Source: Planctomycetaceae bacterium
GTDB taxonomy: Bacteria > Planctomycetota > Planctomycetia > Pirellulales > Pirellulaceae
DNA: 64,000 nt
Assembly (NCBI GenBank): GCA_018660825.1
Contig: JABJJO010000047.1
Location: forward strand, 33,566-97,565
Direction of reading: 5' to 3'
Notes under the pieces: generated by a model
Databases searched by the model: none
Told to the model about the DNA's origin: nothing
What the model saw: the letters and a program-made list of their open reading frames with translations, nothing else
Part shown: in pieces, positions 35,832 to 50,209 of the stretch
Position numbering within the stretch: the stretch's first letter is position 1
Layout of the letters: the number at the start of each line of letters is the position of its first letter
Made by a program: the position numbers and the translations under genes

Positions 35832-35933
35832 AGTCCCTGGTTGAGGAAGTCATGGAATTTATAGGGGGGGGGGTGATGGTACGATAAATTATCAAAAAAT
35901 AACTCGCGTTCCTTGTCAGGGAGATTTTTGAGC

Positions 35934-36545
35934 TTAACTTAACCGGCCCCCATCTTTATCTTTCAGAACTCGAAAGATAATTAAGAACAAGTCGATAGTA
36001 GATCCAATCCAGAAACAACCACCGGTCAAAAATTGTATTAGCCCTGTAAAAATATGTCCTAAATAGAATCGATGGATTCCTAAAGGACCAAGAAAAAGAC
36101 ATAGTAATATTGCAACAATATAGCTTTTGTCACTTTGGGCACCTTCCCCACTAGCTTTAACCCGTAATTGATCTTCCATTAATGCCATCGAGGCGGCTTT
36201 CTCACGTGGGTCACCACCGTAATCAGCAATACCAGCGGAATTGAGCATGTGTGTGACGTTGGATTGCTGGTGTGAGACTGGTTTTGTATAAGTTGACCAC
36301 TCTGTTTTTGGCGCGTAGGTAATGGGTTGACTGGTGGGTGGTAGAGTGGGAGCCTGAGTTGCATTCGCACTACTGAAGGCAAGTCCACTAACATTTTTGG
36401 CAATTTGCTTTTGTTGACTTCCTTCAGGCCAGACTAAATCATCCGGACGTAATGTCCCATTTTGAGAAAATTGCTGTATTTGCTCAAAGGAAAAAGGGCC
36501 TTTGGTTTGTCCCTCTCGTTCGATAAAAATATTGATATTGGTCAT
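35934..36545 (-). CDS. GYF_2-TM2 domain membrane protein
   Basis: A 203-residue protein. Residues 1-55 form a GYF_2 domain (REGQTKGPFSFEQIQQFSQN, LRPDDLVWPEG). A low-complexity linker with Pro, Thr and Ser follows, and the C-terminal TM2 domain has two helices around GPLGIHRFYLGHIFTGLIQF and IGSTIDLFLII with the DxxLI-like tail. GYF_2 domains probably bind proline-rich peptides. The cellular role is unknown. Convergent with the acetylesterase gene. Confidence 0.82.
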   Translation of the reverse strand: MTNINIFIEREGQTKGPFSFEQIQQFSQNGTLRPDDLVWPEGSQQKQIAKNVSGLAFSSANATQAPTLPPTSQPITYAPKTEWSTYTKPVSHQQSNVTHMLNSAGIADYGGDPREKAASMALMEDQLRVKASGEGAQSDKSYIVAILLCLFLGPLGIHRFYLGHIFTGLIQFLTGGCFWIGSTIDLFLIIFRVLKDKDGGRLS

Positions 36546-37179
36546 TTGTTCTGTCTTGCTGCCGGTTTTTTACTTTACCATTACTGCTTCAAGTTAGTAA
36601 TTAGAAGATTTTAGATCGATTGTTTTTTAGTTTCCTCACCCCCCTCTTCTGCAGATCTCTTTTTATGCGCAAAGTGGGCAAGTGAATTTGGTCGTGGACA
36701 TTATTTATGTTGTTTTAAGTGAATGGCCTTACCTGTAAATATACTCAATAATTTGCCCCATTACCCGACATAAAACATGCTTATTCGTTGAGTTTATTCT
36801 CACGAAGTGGATAGGTGTTCTATTTGAAAACAACGATTCTAATTTATTGTAAAGGCGAAGATGGTACCGGGTGAAATGGAAAATCATATTTGGTTTCCAC
36901 AGGAGTTGAACCCAATGGGCAGCGGTAGGAAAACGAAAACCGTTGTTACCGATAATGACTGGTGGTGTAATATTGGACACGATACTCTATAAACTGAATG
37001 ATGATGATAAGAAGTAGGAGATCGGGAGAAGGAATCCATATGATAAAATATCCGCGATCAAGTGCCTGCCTGTATTGCTGGAAAAGACAGGAATTGCGTT
37101 GTCATTTACAATACCAAGACAACCCCACCGTTACGTATCTTTGAAATCACGTTTAATTTTATTGTTGAGGAGTGATGCG
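36546..37179. other. intergenic region with one tiny candidate ORF
   Basis: About 630 bases between divergent genes. A plus-strand frame at 36861-36992 begins with ATG seven bases after AAAGG and encodes 43 residues (with HIWFPQELNPMGSGRKTKT and a Trp-rich end); it looks somewhat protein-like but has no recognised family. The opposite-strand 83-residue frame overlapping it is less convincing. The divergent promoters for the TM2 gene and the DUF3179-like gene should lie here, but none could be assigned. Confidence 0.3.
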
Positions 37180-37758
37180 ATGGTCACAGTAAAGTACGTT
37201 GCGGCTGGGGTGGGGATATTGCTGCTCGCCGTTTTTCTGGCATACGGCACCTTGCTTGTATCCGAATACCTCGCACTCCAAGTGTCTAACACTGGATCAG
37301 ATTCTGAACCGTTGCGGGTAAAGATTACACCGGGTCAGTTTGAAACGCCAGATCGCCCTTTCGCGGCAGTCCAGGAGATCAGCCTTGATGATCAAGAGGA
37401 GGTGATTACGTTAAACATTGGTGAACAGCACTACGCATTTCCAAAAAGTTGGATGAACGGTATGGCCGAGCATGTGGTCAGTGAGATATATAAAGATCTG
37501 CCTATTACCGTAACCTACTGTAATGAATCTGAATGCGTCCGCGTTTTCCAGGGACAGGTCGGCGGAGAGAAAATGGATATTATGCAACATGGGCTAGCCG
37601 ACGGACATATGGCTATTTTAGTCGATGGCGTACCTTTTTTACAGGAAGCGGAAGATATTCCTTATGATGAGTACCCATTTGAATTGATGACCTGGGGAGA
37701 ATGGAAAACCAATCATCCCGATGGGTTGGTTCTGACAGAGATAATCCGCAATTTGTAG
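37180..37758 (+). CDS. DUF3179-like membrane-anchored protein
   Basis: A 192-residue protein from the ATG eight bases after GAGGAG; the ORF-track start lies 35 codons upstream and adds basic, unlikely sequence. One N-terminal helix (VAAGVGILLLAVFLAYGTLL) anchors an extracytoplasmic domain. LPITVTYCNESECVRVF and TWGEWKTNHPDGLVL correspond to the VTYCPLC and WxxWxxxHPxxxVL stretches of DUF3179. The metal-like CxxC pair is altered to CNESEC. DUF3179 function is unknown. Convergent with the DUF1501 gene, 12 bases apart. Confidence 0.6.
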   Translation: MVTVKYVAAGVGILLLAVFLAYGTLLVSEYLALQVSNTGSDSEPLRVKITPGQFETPDRPFAAVQEISLDDQEEVITLNIGEQHYAFPKSWMNGMAEHVVSEIYKDLPITVTYCNESECVRVFQGQVGGEKMDIMQHGLADGHMAILVDGVPFLQEAEDIPYDEYPFELMTWGEWKTNHPDGLVLTEIIRNL

Positions 37759-37770
37759 CTGATGCGGGTC

Positions 37771-39171
<1,401 letters not shown>

Positions 39172-39185
39172 GTTTTTCTCAACAG

Positions 39186-42020
39186 TTAATAGATGTAGAC
39201 GAACTCGTTGGAATTAAAAATCACCAAACATAGATCGGATAACGCGCGTGTGTGACGGTTAACGTCGGCGGGTTGAAGGTCGGGAACAAAGTCAGCGTTG
39301 GAATAGAGTGGTTCGGTAAAAGTGAACCTTTCTCCGGTGTTTTCTTCAACCGCTTCGCGCACAACTTCCAGCGGCGGCGTGGCGTGGGTAGGTGCCTTCT
39401 CAGGTAATGCTTTTTCAATCTCGCGCCAGTGTGTGAGAAACTCTTTCAGTTCCTGTGGGGATGGCTCACGAGACAAAGCGAGTTGAAAGCAACGCTTAAT
39501 CGCATCGCGGTCATTGCCCGATTCTTTTAATGCCAGTGCGGCTAGAGTTAATGCGCGGGTGTGCGTGTTGTGGCCGTTGAACAAACTGAAGACTTGGGGC
39601 GTAACCGTGGAGGCTGTGCGGCGTTCGCAGGAAAAATCCGGTGCTGGCGTATTGAATACTTCTAACATCGGGTGAGGCATACCTCGCAGCTTCAAAATAT
39701 ATATCGAACGCCGATGTCGTTGCGTTGGGTTTGGATTCGGCACCCACGCGGCGGCAAACGTTCCCATCACCTGACGCGGTTGCATGGCGACTTCGACGTT
39801 GATTTCCGGTCGGCACGGGATTCCCCCGAGTGTTGGGTTTAACTCCTCGGTGACGGCAAGCATAGAGTCACGCAACTCTTCCGCCGTTAGTCGTCGCGGT
39901 TTAAAAACAGTATAACGGTTACCTTGTGGATCCAGTTCGCGAAGCGCTTTGGGGTCCGGATGGTGACTGGACCGGCAGTAGGTATTCGACATCATGATAC
40001 GTCGATGTGTCGCTTTGATCGACCAGTTGTCTTCAACAAGGGTGGAAGCTAGCCAGTCGAGTAGTTGTGGATGAGTCGGTTTCTTACCGGTTGACCCAAA
40101 ATTGTTCGGATTTCCGGCAATCGCCTCACCAAAGTGCCATAGCCAGAGACGATTGGCAATCGCTCGCGTTGTCAGCGGGTTCGCAGCCGCGGCAACCCAG
40201 TTTGCGAAACCGGTGCGGCGTCCCTCGATCGAGTCGGAAATTGTGGCACTAAGCTGGTCGTTGATTACGCTTAGGATCCCAGGTGATACCGGTGGACCCG
40301 GTGAAAAGGGATCGCCGCCGGTCAGGATCGCCGTCTGCTCCAAATCACCACTTTTCAATCGATTGCCGGGAATTCGGATCGGGGCCATAACGCTGGTAAC
40401 ACTCTTCGTCCGCCCGTTGTATACGGAGAGTGCATAGGGTTTGTAGCGGTCAAACTGCCAACCCAATCGTTGTAGTCCCTTGCGGGCGATCCGTTCACGT
40501 CCGAACTGTGCGGGTGTGAAATCCACTAGTTTGGGCGGGTAATCTTTTTGTTCGAGGCCGGCCGCGCGTAACGCCGATCTGGCCGCATTGAATATTCCAA
40601 CGGTGCGGCCACTGGCATTAAAATTTTTGATCGCTTCGTCCCACGCCGCCGGCGACGTTCCTTTGTCGCGATACCACCGCTGGGCATTCACCAGCAGCAC
40701 GCGATCGAGCTCAGCCAGAGACTGCTGATGCGATTGCTGCAGCTTTCTGAGGTAGGATTGCTCCTCAAATCCAGACGTGTTTTCATCGTCCAGGAAACTA
40801 GCTTTCCGCTCAGCCATTTGTGTCGTGCTGAAGACCGCCTGAATGGAATAGTAGTCCTGCGTGGGCACTGGATCAAACTTATGATCATGGCAGCGGGCAC
40901 ATTGCAACGAATGTGCAAGGAATGTCTCGCCGACGCTGTTCGTGACATCATCGAGAAAGCGTTGCCGCGCAATTTTAGCGACTTCCATGCCGGTCAGTTC
41001 CCAGGGACCCATCCGTAGGAATCCCGTAGCGACAATCATTTCCGGATCGTTCGCGTCCAGTTCATCACCCGCAATTTGCTCACGGACAAACTGGTCATAT
41101 TGTTTGTCCTCATTGAATGATCGAACCACATAATCTCGATAACGCCATGCATTACCCCGCTCATAGTCATTCGCAAAACCGGATGAATCGGCATAGCGGA
41201 CGACATCCAACCAGTGTTGTGCCATTCGCTCGCCGTAATGGGGTGAAGCTAATAAACGGTCGACAACATGTGAGAAAGCTATATTGTCAGCTCTTGCATC
41301 GTTCACAAATGCCTCAACTTCTTGAGGCAATGGCGGCAAGCCGGTCAAATCAAACGTGGCTCGGCGAATCAACGTTCTACGATCAGCCCGCGGGGCAAGG
41401 GTCAGGCCAGTGGGGAGTTCCTGCTCAATCAGCACATCGATCGGATTTCGCGTGCCTTTAATAGCCACCTTCGTGACCGGCTGATAAGCCCACAGTCCGG
41501 CAGGATCATACTTGCGGTCGGTCCATTCGGGCGAAAGACCACCAGAGGTTCCGACGGGGATGCCATCTTCGAGTGACCACGCTTCGGCAAACTTCTTCTG
41601 GATCGTTTCCTGTTGCGGCTTCGATGGCCACTGGGCACCTGATGTGATCCATTCTCGTAACCACGTCAGTTGTTCGGCGGACAACTGTTCCGCTTCCTTC
41701 GGTGGCATCTCGGACCAATCGTCACTGTTGCGCGTCGCTGCCAAATACAGTGGGCTCTTGTCTGGTTTTCCAGTCACGATGGAAGGTTCACTGCTGTCGC
41801 CGCCTGCGAACAATCCCGCCAGCGAGCGGACGTCCAGCGATCCTTCGATTTCCTGAGGATTGTTTCCATGGCACCCCAGACATTTCTCGCGAAGTAGGGG
41901 AGCAATCCGGCGGACGAACAGTATCTCGGAATCAATGCGGGTTGATTGCTGTCCGTAAGACGTATTGTTGCACGTGATGGCAGCAATAAATACAGTGAAT
42001 ATCAGAAATAAGCTTTGCAT
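39186..42020 (-). CDS. PSCyt1-DUF1549-DUF1553 secreted cytochrome-like protein
   Basis: A 944-residue protein with a signal peptide. Near residue 50 it has CLGCHGNNP, a c-type haem site (planctomycete cytochrome C domain), followed by the DUF1549 block (RADRRTLIRRATFDLTGLPP; HYGERMAQHWLDVVRYADS; QCARCHDHKFDPVPTQDYY, a second CxxCH) and the C-terminal DUF1553 (FANWVAAAANPLTTRAIANR; LLDWLASTLVEDNWSIKATH). It is probably periplasmic and redox-active. It forms an operon with the downstream DUF1501 gene. The kinase gene on the other strand begins about 250 bases away. Confidence 0.93.
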   Translation of the reverse strand: MQSLFLIFTVFIAAITCNNTSYGQQSTRIDSEILFVRRIAPLLREKCLGCHGNNPQEIEGSLDVRSLAGLFAGGDSSEPSIVTGKPDKSPLYLAATRNSDDWSEMPPKEAEQLSAEQLTWLREWITSGAQWPSKPQQETIQKKFAEAWSLEDGIPVGTSGGLSPEWTDRKYDPAGLWAYQPVTKVAIKGTRNPIDVLIEQELPTGLTLAPRADRRTLIRRATFDLTGLPPLPQEVEAFVNDARADNIAFSHVVDRLLASPHYGERMAQHWLDVVRYADSSGFANDYERGNAWRYRDYVVRSFNEDKQYDQFVREQIAGDELDANDPEMIVATGFLRMGPWELTGMEVAKIARQRFLDDVTNSVGETFLAHSLQCARCHDHKFDPVPTQDYYSIQAVFSTTQMAERKASFLDDENTSGFEEQSYLRKLQQSHQQSLAELDRVLLVNAQRWYRDKGTSPAAWDEAIKNFNASGRTVGIFNAARSALRAAGLEQKDYPPKLVDFTPAQFGRERIARKGLQRLGWQFDRYKPYALSVYNGRTKSVTSVMAPIRIPGNRLKSGDLEQTAILTGGDPFSPGPPVSPGILSVINDQLSATISDSIEGRRTGFANWVAAAANPLTTRAIANRLWLWHFGEAIAGNPNNFGSTGKKPTHPQLLDWLASTLVEDNWSIKATHRRIMMSNTYCRSSHHPDPKALRELDPQGNRYTVFKPRRLTAEELRDSMLAVTEELNPTLGGIPCRPEINVEVAMQPRQVMGTFAAAWVPNPNPTQRHRRSIYILKLRGMPHPMLEVFNTPAPDFSCERRTASTVTPQVFSLFNGHNTHTRALTLAALALKESGNDRDAIKRCFQLALSREPSPQELKEFLTHWREIEKALPEKAPTHATPPLEVVREAVEENTGERFTFTEPLYSNADFVPDLQPADVNRHTRALSDLCLVIFNSNEFVYIY

Positions 42021-42270
42021 GATTTTATCATTTTACCAAATCGAATGGTGAATGCCAGTAACACGAAAACGTATTGTTCGCGTCCGTGGCACGCGAGTAC
42101 AGGGAATATTTCACTGTGGGAGTAAAACTATTTATAAAACCAATGTCGGGTATTATCACAGTTTCGCGAGTAATGTAATGAAGAATTTTCGTTGGTTGTT
42201 TGCTGGACGATATGATAAACTCCAAGGAAGCATTTGCCTAACAACAGTCAGTGTAAATAGACGACATTCC

Positions 42271-45606
<3,336 letters not shown>

Positions 45607-45610
45607 TTCC

Positions 45611-45662
45611 GTGGTCATCCTCGATCTCTGCTGCGCTGCTTCTCTGAACTCTGTACTCTCAA
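45611..45662. repeat. CTCTG-rich intergenic repeat-like sequence, copy 1
   Basis: Between the two kinase genes, GTGGTCATCCTCGATCTCTG and CTGCTTCTCTGAACTCTGTA closely resemble the sequence at 63606-63648, which differs by a few bases and a seven-base deletion. The CTCTG-rich make-up recalls degenerate intergenic repeats seen in planctomycetes and relatives. Only two copies were found by eye. Confidence 0.35.
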
Positions 45663-45758
45663 AGACTCCTCATATCCACCTCCCTCCATTTGTTATTGAT
45701 CTCCCGCTGGGGTAGTATGAATGCTTGCCAGTTTTCTAACCTCACAACAATACATTCC

Positions 45759-48548
45759 ATGCCAGACCACGAAGATAGCCCCGGAAGTGAAACGCTTGAC
45801 GGCAGTGAAGCGGAAGCGGACCTTTCTGGGTTAAGCCTCAGCGACAGCGACACCATGAGTGACGATACCGCTGCCAATAGCCTCGGCGAGGAGTACACTC
45901 TTGGTGATGCTAACATCGACGACGATCTGTTTGATGATGGCATGAAGTTAGAGGACCTCTCTGCACGCTACACCGAAAAAGGTGTGCTTGGTAAAGGTGG
46001 ATTTGGTGAGGTGAAGCTCGCTATGGATACACGTTTAAATCGCAAGGTTGCGATTAAACGTATTCAAGGTAAAGCAGCACGTAGTAAAACAGCCGTCCAG
46101 CGTTTCCTAACTGAAGCACAGTCGATCGCTACTTTGAGCCACAATAACATTGTGCAGATATACGACTATGGCCGTAGTACCGATGGTCCTTTTTTGATCA
46201 TGGAATGTGTCCAAGGCGGTAGTCTGTTCGACAAATGTAAAGCAGGCCCAATTGAGCTGGACGAAGCAGTAAAAATCTTCAGCCAAGTATGTGACGGACT
46301 GGCCAAAGCGCACGCTGCCAACATTATCCACCGTGACATTAAACCCGCTAATGTCTTAATGACCGAGGATGGAGTACCTAAGCTGACAGACTTTGGCTTA
46401 GCCAAGGATGACACCGCTGATACCGGTGTGACGATGGAAGGTGCCGTGATCGGGACACGGGACTTCATGCCACCTGAGCAGCAAAAAGGAGCAGAGTTTA
46501 CGGACCATCGCAGTGACCTCTGGAGTCTGGCAGCGACGTTCTATCAGATGCTAACGGGTAAGAGTCCTAAGGTGATCAACATCTCAGCGATACCACCCAA
46601 GCTTCAGTCCGTAGTTGCCAAAGCCTTAGAGGAATCAAAAGAAGATCGCTTCCAATCCGTTGTTGAGATGCGAGAAGAGATACTTAACGCTCATGCCGGC
46701 AAAATGGACACATCACGATCTCTGGGAGAAGGTGAATGTCCACAGTGCACGACGATTAATCCTCCCAACCGGAAATATTGTCGGAATTGCGGCGGTCAAT
46801 TACAGGTGAGTTGCCTGAACTGTGAAATGGACATGGCTATTTGGGACAACAGTTGCGGAGAATGTGGAGTTCATCAAATAGAACAGGTTGAAAGAAAATC
46901 GGCGCAACTTGATGATTGTATTGCCTCGGCATGGATGTTTTGTGATGGTGATAAATTTAACGAGGCTTTGGACGTTCTGAAGAAATTTGTCCTAGCTGAG
47001 CATCCACGTTATGCGCATTTAACGGAAGAAAAACGAAAGGTCGCGCGACGCATTCGATCGATCCGAAAAGAGAAGAAGCAACAAATCCAAAAGGAGTGGG
47101 ATGGTATAAAGCGTTTGTCGGCGAAAACGAACTATGAAGAGATATTTGTTGTTTTGCGAGAAATCCCGAAACAATTAATGACGCAGACAATGCGCGATCG
47201 CTTTCATCAGGTGCGCGACATTATTGAGCAAATTGCGCGAGACGAACAACATTTTGCTAAACACTGTCGCGCGTTGAAAAGACAAACGAAGAAGGGCGAT
47301 GTTGTTCAATGGAAAACAACAGTTGTTGGTCTGATCGTAGCTCGCGATGGTCTAATTGCAGGTGGAAAAATAGACGTTGTTGAACAGTTTGGTGTAGATC
47401 AATTACTAACAAATATTGAAGACCTTGAGCAAATTTATCTATATGCGGAACTGGCTCAACAAAGGCAACAATACACAAAGGCGCTGGAATTGCTTGCTGG
47501 CGCAAACGATGAATACTTCAAGACGGATCGGGGAGAACAACTGCTCACTGATATGAAAGCGACACTCGTCGAAGGTGAAACCTTGAAACGTGATGTTGCA
47601 GCTTGTATTGAAAACGAACGATTTGTAGAAGCAGCCACCAAGATTAGGGCCTATGGAGATATATTTCCGTCCAGCGAGGAAACGTTTCCGGGTCTAGCTG
47701 AATTCTTAAGCGAACGAGAGAAGTTAGAGAAAATTTTTACGGAATGTAGTTTGCAGCATTTCACCGGTGACGAACTAACGAGTTATTTACAGAGAATCGA
47801 CGAAATTAATTATATTAAATGTGGCATCACTGAAACAAATCGACACAGGATTGATGTTCGCATATCACAGATGAAGAAAAAAAGATCATTCGTCATACAA
47901 GAGTACGAGGATGGTCGGCTATGGGGATTGTTGGAACAAACAGATGATCTGGGGCAGTTTTTTCCTGGCGATAATTATTTGGTTAATATAATCGCTGAAC
48001 TCAATCATGAAACAGTACCTTGTTTTAATTGTGGAGAGCCGGTTACATGCAACGAACAACATTGTGGCGCCTGTTGTGCCGATCAAGAATTGATGTACAA
48101 GAATATCTGCGCCATCACCACCGACGACTACGTCCCTGCGGATTTGGGGGAAGCTATACGCGTGCACCAACAATTATCGAATTTGGAAACAATAGCCCAT
48201 CCAAAAATTAAGGAATTATCAAATGGCTTCGCGAGTCAAATGAAACGCATAGAAGATCGCTGGTTTAGTGAGTTGATTCAGAATGCTAAACTGGCGTTGA
48301 AAAGCTACCACTTTGACGTCGTCACTGAGATTCTACCGGAAGCATTAGAATTCCTACCACGCGTGAAGAAAATTGTTAGCGCAGCAAAAGTAGCGAAAAA
48401 ACAATTAACAGAATATGTGAGTCGTTTCCACGCCAGCAAGAATCGGACGGATCAAAGGAAAATTCTGGAGGATTGTCTCGAGCAGTTCCCGGGATATCAA
48501 TTGATTGAAGAACGATTGGAAGACCATCTGAAAAAGTTTCCTCGCTAG
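45759..48548 (+). CDS. Ser/Thr protein kinase, tandem paralogue with extra zinc ribbon
   Basis: A 929-residue protein counted from MPDHEDS. The N-terminus and kinase domain (about 72-314) are close to those of the preceding gene: GKGGFGEVKLAMD, HRDIKPANVLM, DFGLAKDD. A double zinc ribbon follows (CPQC, CRNC, CLNC, CGEC). The rest differs: it is long, helical and charged with no clear membrane segment, and holds another four-cysteine cluster near residues 755-775 (CFNCGEP then CGACC). There is no FGE-like domain. The kinase core looks active. It probably arose by duplication and then acquired a different sensor or scaffold region. Substrates unknown. Confidence 0.87.
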   Translation: MPDHEDSPGSETLDGSEAEADLSGLSLSDSDTMSDDTAANSLGEEYTLGDANIDDDLFDDGMKLEDLSARYTEKGVLGKGGFGEVKLAMDTRLNRKVAIKRIQGKAARSKTAVQRFLTEAQSIATLSHNNIVQIYDYGRSTDGPFLIMECVQGGSLFDKCKAGPIELDEAVKIFSQVCDGLAKAHAANIIHRDIKPANVLMTEDGVPKLTDFGLAKDDTADTGVTMEGAVIGTRDFMPPEQQKGAEFTDHRSDLWSLAATFYQMLTGKSPKVINISAIPPKLQSVVAKALEESKEDRFQSVVEMREEILNAHAGKMDTSRSLGEGECPQCTTINPPNRKYCRNCGGQLQVSCLNCEMDMAIWDNSCGECGVHQIEQVERKSAQLDDCIASAWMFCDGDKFNEALDVLKKFVLAEHPRYAHLTEEKRKVARRIRSIRKEKKQQIQKEWDGIKRLSAKTNYEEIFVVLREIPKQLMTQTMRDRFHQVRDIIEQIARDEQHFAKHCRALKRQTKKGDVVQWKTTVVGLIVARDGLIAGGKIDVVEQFGVDQLLTNIEDLEQIYLYAELAQQRQQYTKALELLAGANDEYFKTDRGEQLLTDMKATLVEGETLKRDVAACIENERFVEAATKIRAYGDIFPSSEETFPGLAEFLSEREKLEKIFTECSLQHFTGDELTSYLQRIDEINYIKCGITETNRHRIDVRISQMKKKRSFVIQEYEDGRLWGLLEQTDDLGQFFPGDNYLVNIIAELNHETVPCFNCGEPVTCNEQHCGACCADQELMYKNICAITTDDYVPADLGEAIRVHQQLSNLETIAHPKIKELSNGFASQMKRIEDRWFSELIQNAKLALKSYHFDVVTEILPEALEFLPRVKKIVSAAKVAKKQLTEYVSRFHASKNRTDQRKILEDCLEQFPGYQLIEERLEDHLKKFPR

Positions 48549-48706
48549 GACGGCGGTTGGTATTTGCTTGCAGGTCGCGCAGAGACCGAAATTCCTATGT
48601 GTTAAAAACAAATTTTATATCACGAAGGGAGTCTTTGAATTTTGCAGGACAAGTTGCGTGCGGTTTGGTTGGGCATTTGCAAGCGACGCGGCTTATCAAG
48701 GGCCGT

Positions 48707-49657
48707 TCAATTCTGGGGCGGCGCCCTCAATTTCCCTTTCCAATCGCGCATGTCGTCCGTTGTGCCCACCATCCCTTCTTCGTTCGTGATGCCCTTAAAC
48801 ACCAACGGCATAAGGGGACCCGACGCCTCTCGCATGGACCATGCCATCGCCCGAAACAGTACTATGCGTAGTTCCGGATCGTAGTAGCTGAACGTGTTGT
48901 GTCCCAGCGTCGTGCCGAACACTCGACCTTTGCCTGACTGCACTGTCCAGAATATAGGCGAGGGTTTCGTCGAAAGCAGCGAGACGGGAACCCGCGCGGC
49001 GCTGTGATTGGGTGGACCGGTTCGCACACTACCGATCACTTGAACGCCGTCGATTTTGTTCAGGTCCCAGTAGAACTCGTCGGAAATCCACAGCTTATCG
49101 GGAAAGCCTTTGAAAATCGGATGCTGGTTGTCGATGGTGATGTCTTCAAAGATCGCACCCCATTGCGATCGCCCCTGGTCCCATGCCATACCTAAACATT
49201 CCGCCAGTTTTTTCCCCTCGGCAGCCGGTCGAATAATCGCGGTCTCGTGAATCGCCACCGCGCCGCCACCACGGTGAATGAACGTTTTGAACATCGTATA
49301 CTGCTTTGGCGTCAGTTGAGGCAGATGCAGGAACATTACGACTAGGTCCGCTTTGTCAAACTGTGTTTGCGTTGGGAAAAGATAAGCCGTATCAACCGTA
49401 ACGTTTGGCACCTGTTTCAGCAGACCGGTCATCAAATCGCGTACCCGCAGATAATCGTGTGCCCCCGGTCTGTGCGGCTTGTCGTAGCCCCACACCCAGA
49501 CGATGTGCCGCGCCTGGGACGGTGCCGCATTCTCGATCGGCCCGATAAGCTTCGCAACCGCTGCTCTCGGAATCAAAGGTTTGGGCTTCTGCCAAGGGTG
49601 CTGGGCGTGACAGAGCGTACTGCTAACGAGAACGATTACTGTGATACGAGAAAACAT
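48707..49657 (-). CDS. secreted ThuA-like domain protein
   Basis: A 316-residue protein from MFSRITVIVLVSSTLCHAQ, a good signal peptide with AGGA eight bases upstream; the listed ORF begins 35 codons earlier and is also possible. The ThuA-like (class I glutamine amidotransferase fold) region includes IVWVWGYDKPHRPGAHDYL, ADLVVMFLHLPQLTPKQYTM, GGGAVAIHE, NQHPIFKGFPDKLWISDEFY and GKGRVFGTTLGHNTFSYYDP. ThuA proteins in planctomycetes are secreted; sugar-related roles are proposed. Function here is unknown. Confidence 0.82.
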   Translation of the reverse strand: MFSRITVIVLVSSTLCHAQHPWQKPKPLIPRAAVAKLIGPIENAAPSQARHIVWVWGYDKPHRPGAHDYLRVRDLMTGLLKQVPNVTVDTAYLFPTQTQFDKADLVVMFLHLPQLTPKQYTMFKTFIHRGGGAVAIHETAIIRPAAEGKKLAECLGMAWDQGRSQWGAIFEDITIDNQHPIFKGFPDKLWISDEFYWDLNKIDGVQVIGSVRTGPPNHSAARVPVSLLSTKPSPIFWTVQSGKGRVFGTTLGHNTFSYYDPELRIVLFRAMAWSMREASGPLMPLVFKGITNEEGMVGTTDDMRDWKGKLRAPPQN

Positions 49658-50209
49658 CGAAAATCCTAATACGAAAATCGCCATCCGGAATTGAATTAAC
49701 ACGGCAGGTATAAATAATCTCATGCTGTGGATATATCCTTTGTCGTCGTGGTTCATGCTCACGTTGTTGACACTTGTGCCGCCAACTGCTGAACGGTGTT
49801 TGTAATCATGCCGTTAATATGACGAATTTGCCGAGAGTTCTTAGGCTGATTTAATTTAGGTCAGCGATTCCGGATCTTGCGTTATCGTTTACCGTCCTAA
49901 GCAAGGTTAGCAGACTAGCGATTATTGTAAATAACACGACCATCCGCACCCAACCCATAATAGACTGAAAACATCCAATTAAGAGAGAGATCCCATAGAG
50001 ATATACGATACCATTTTCTTCTTAGTATCAAGACGCCAGTGAAATTCAGTGGTCCACTTTATAAGTAGACATCAATATTTAGTGGCGACAGAGTAAAGGC
50101 TTTATCAAGTACTTCGTGTTGTGATTTGGTAAGCTGGTCGAAGGTGGCCTCTACGAAGTCACGCTTGAAATGGCTGCTGTGTTTGTTCTTGGTTAAATGG
50201 AGGTGTGTT
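49658..50209. other. intergenic region
   Basis: About 550 bases between divergent genes with no convincing gene. A startless minus-strand open frame (50062-50268) reads somewhat like a protein tail but has no ATG, GTG or TTG and overlaps the start of the next gene. AAATGGAGGTGTGTT at the right end is the ribosome site of the lipoprotein gene. No promoter or hairpin could be assigned. Confidence 0.4.

Noticed and set aside
42028-42225. 65-residue minus-strand ORF and upstream extension of the first kinase
   Set aside because: The region is the divergent gap; paralogue identity begins at MPDHEDS, so the upstream coding extension is not supported.
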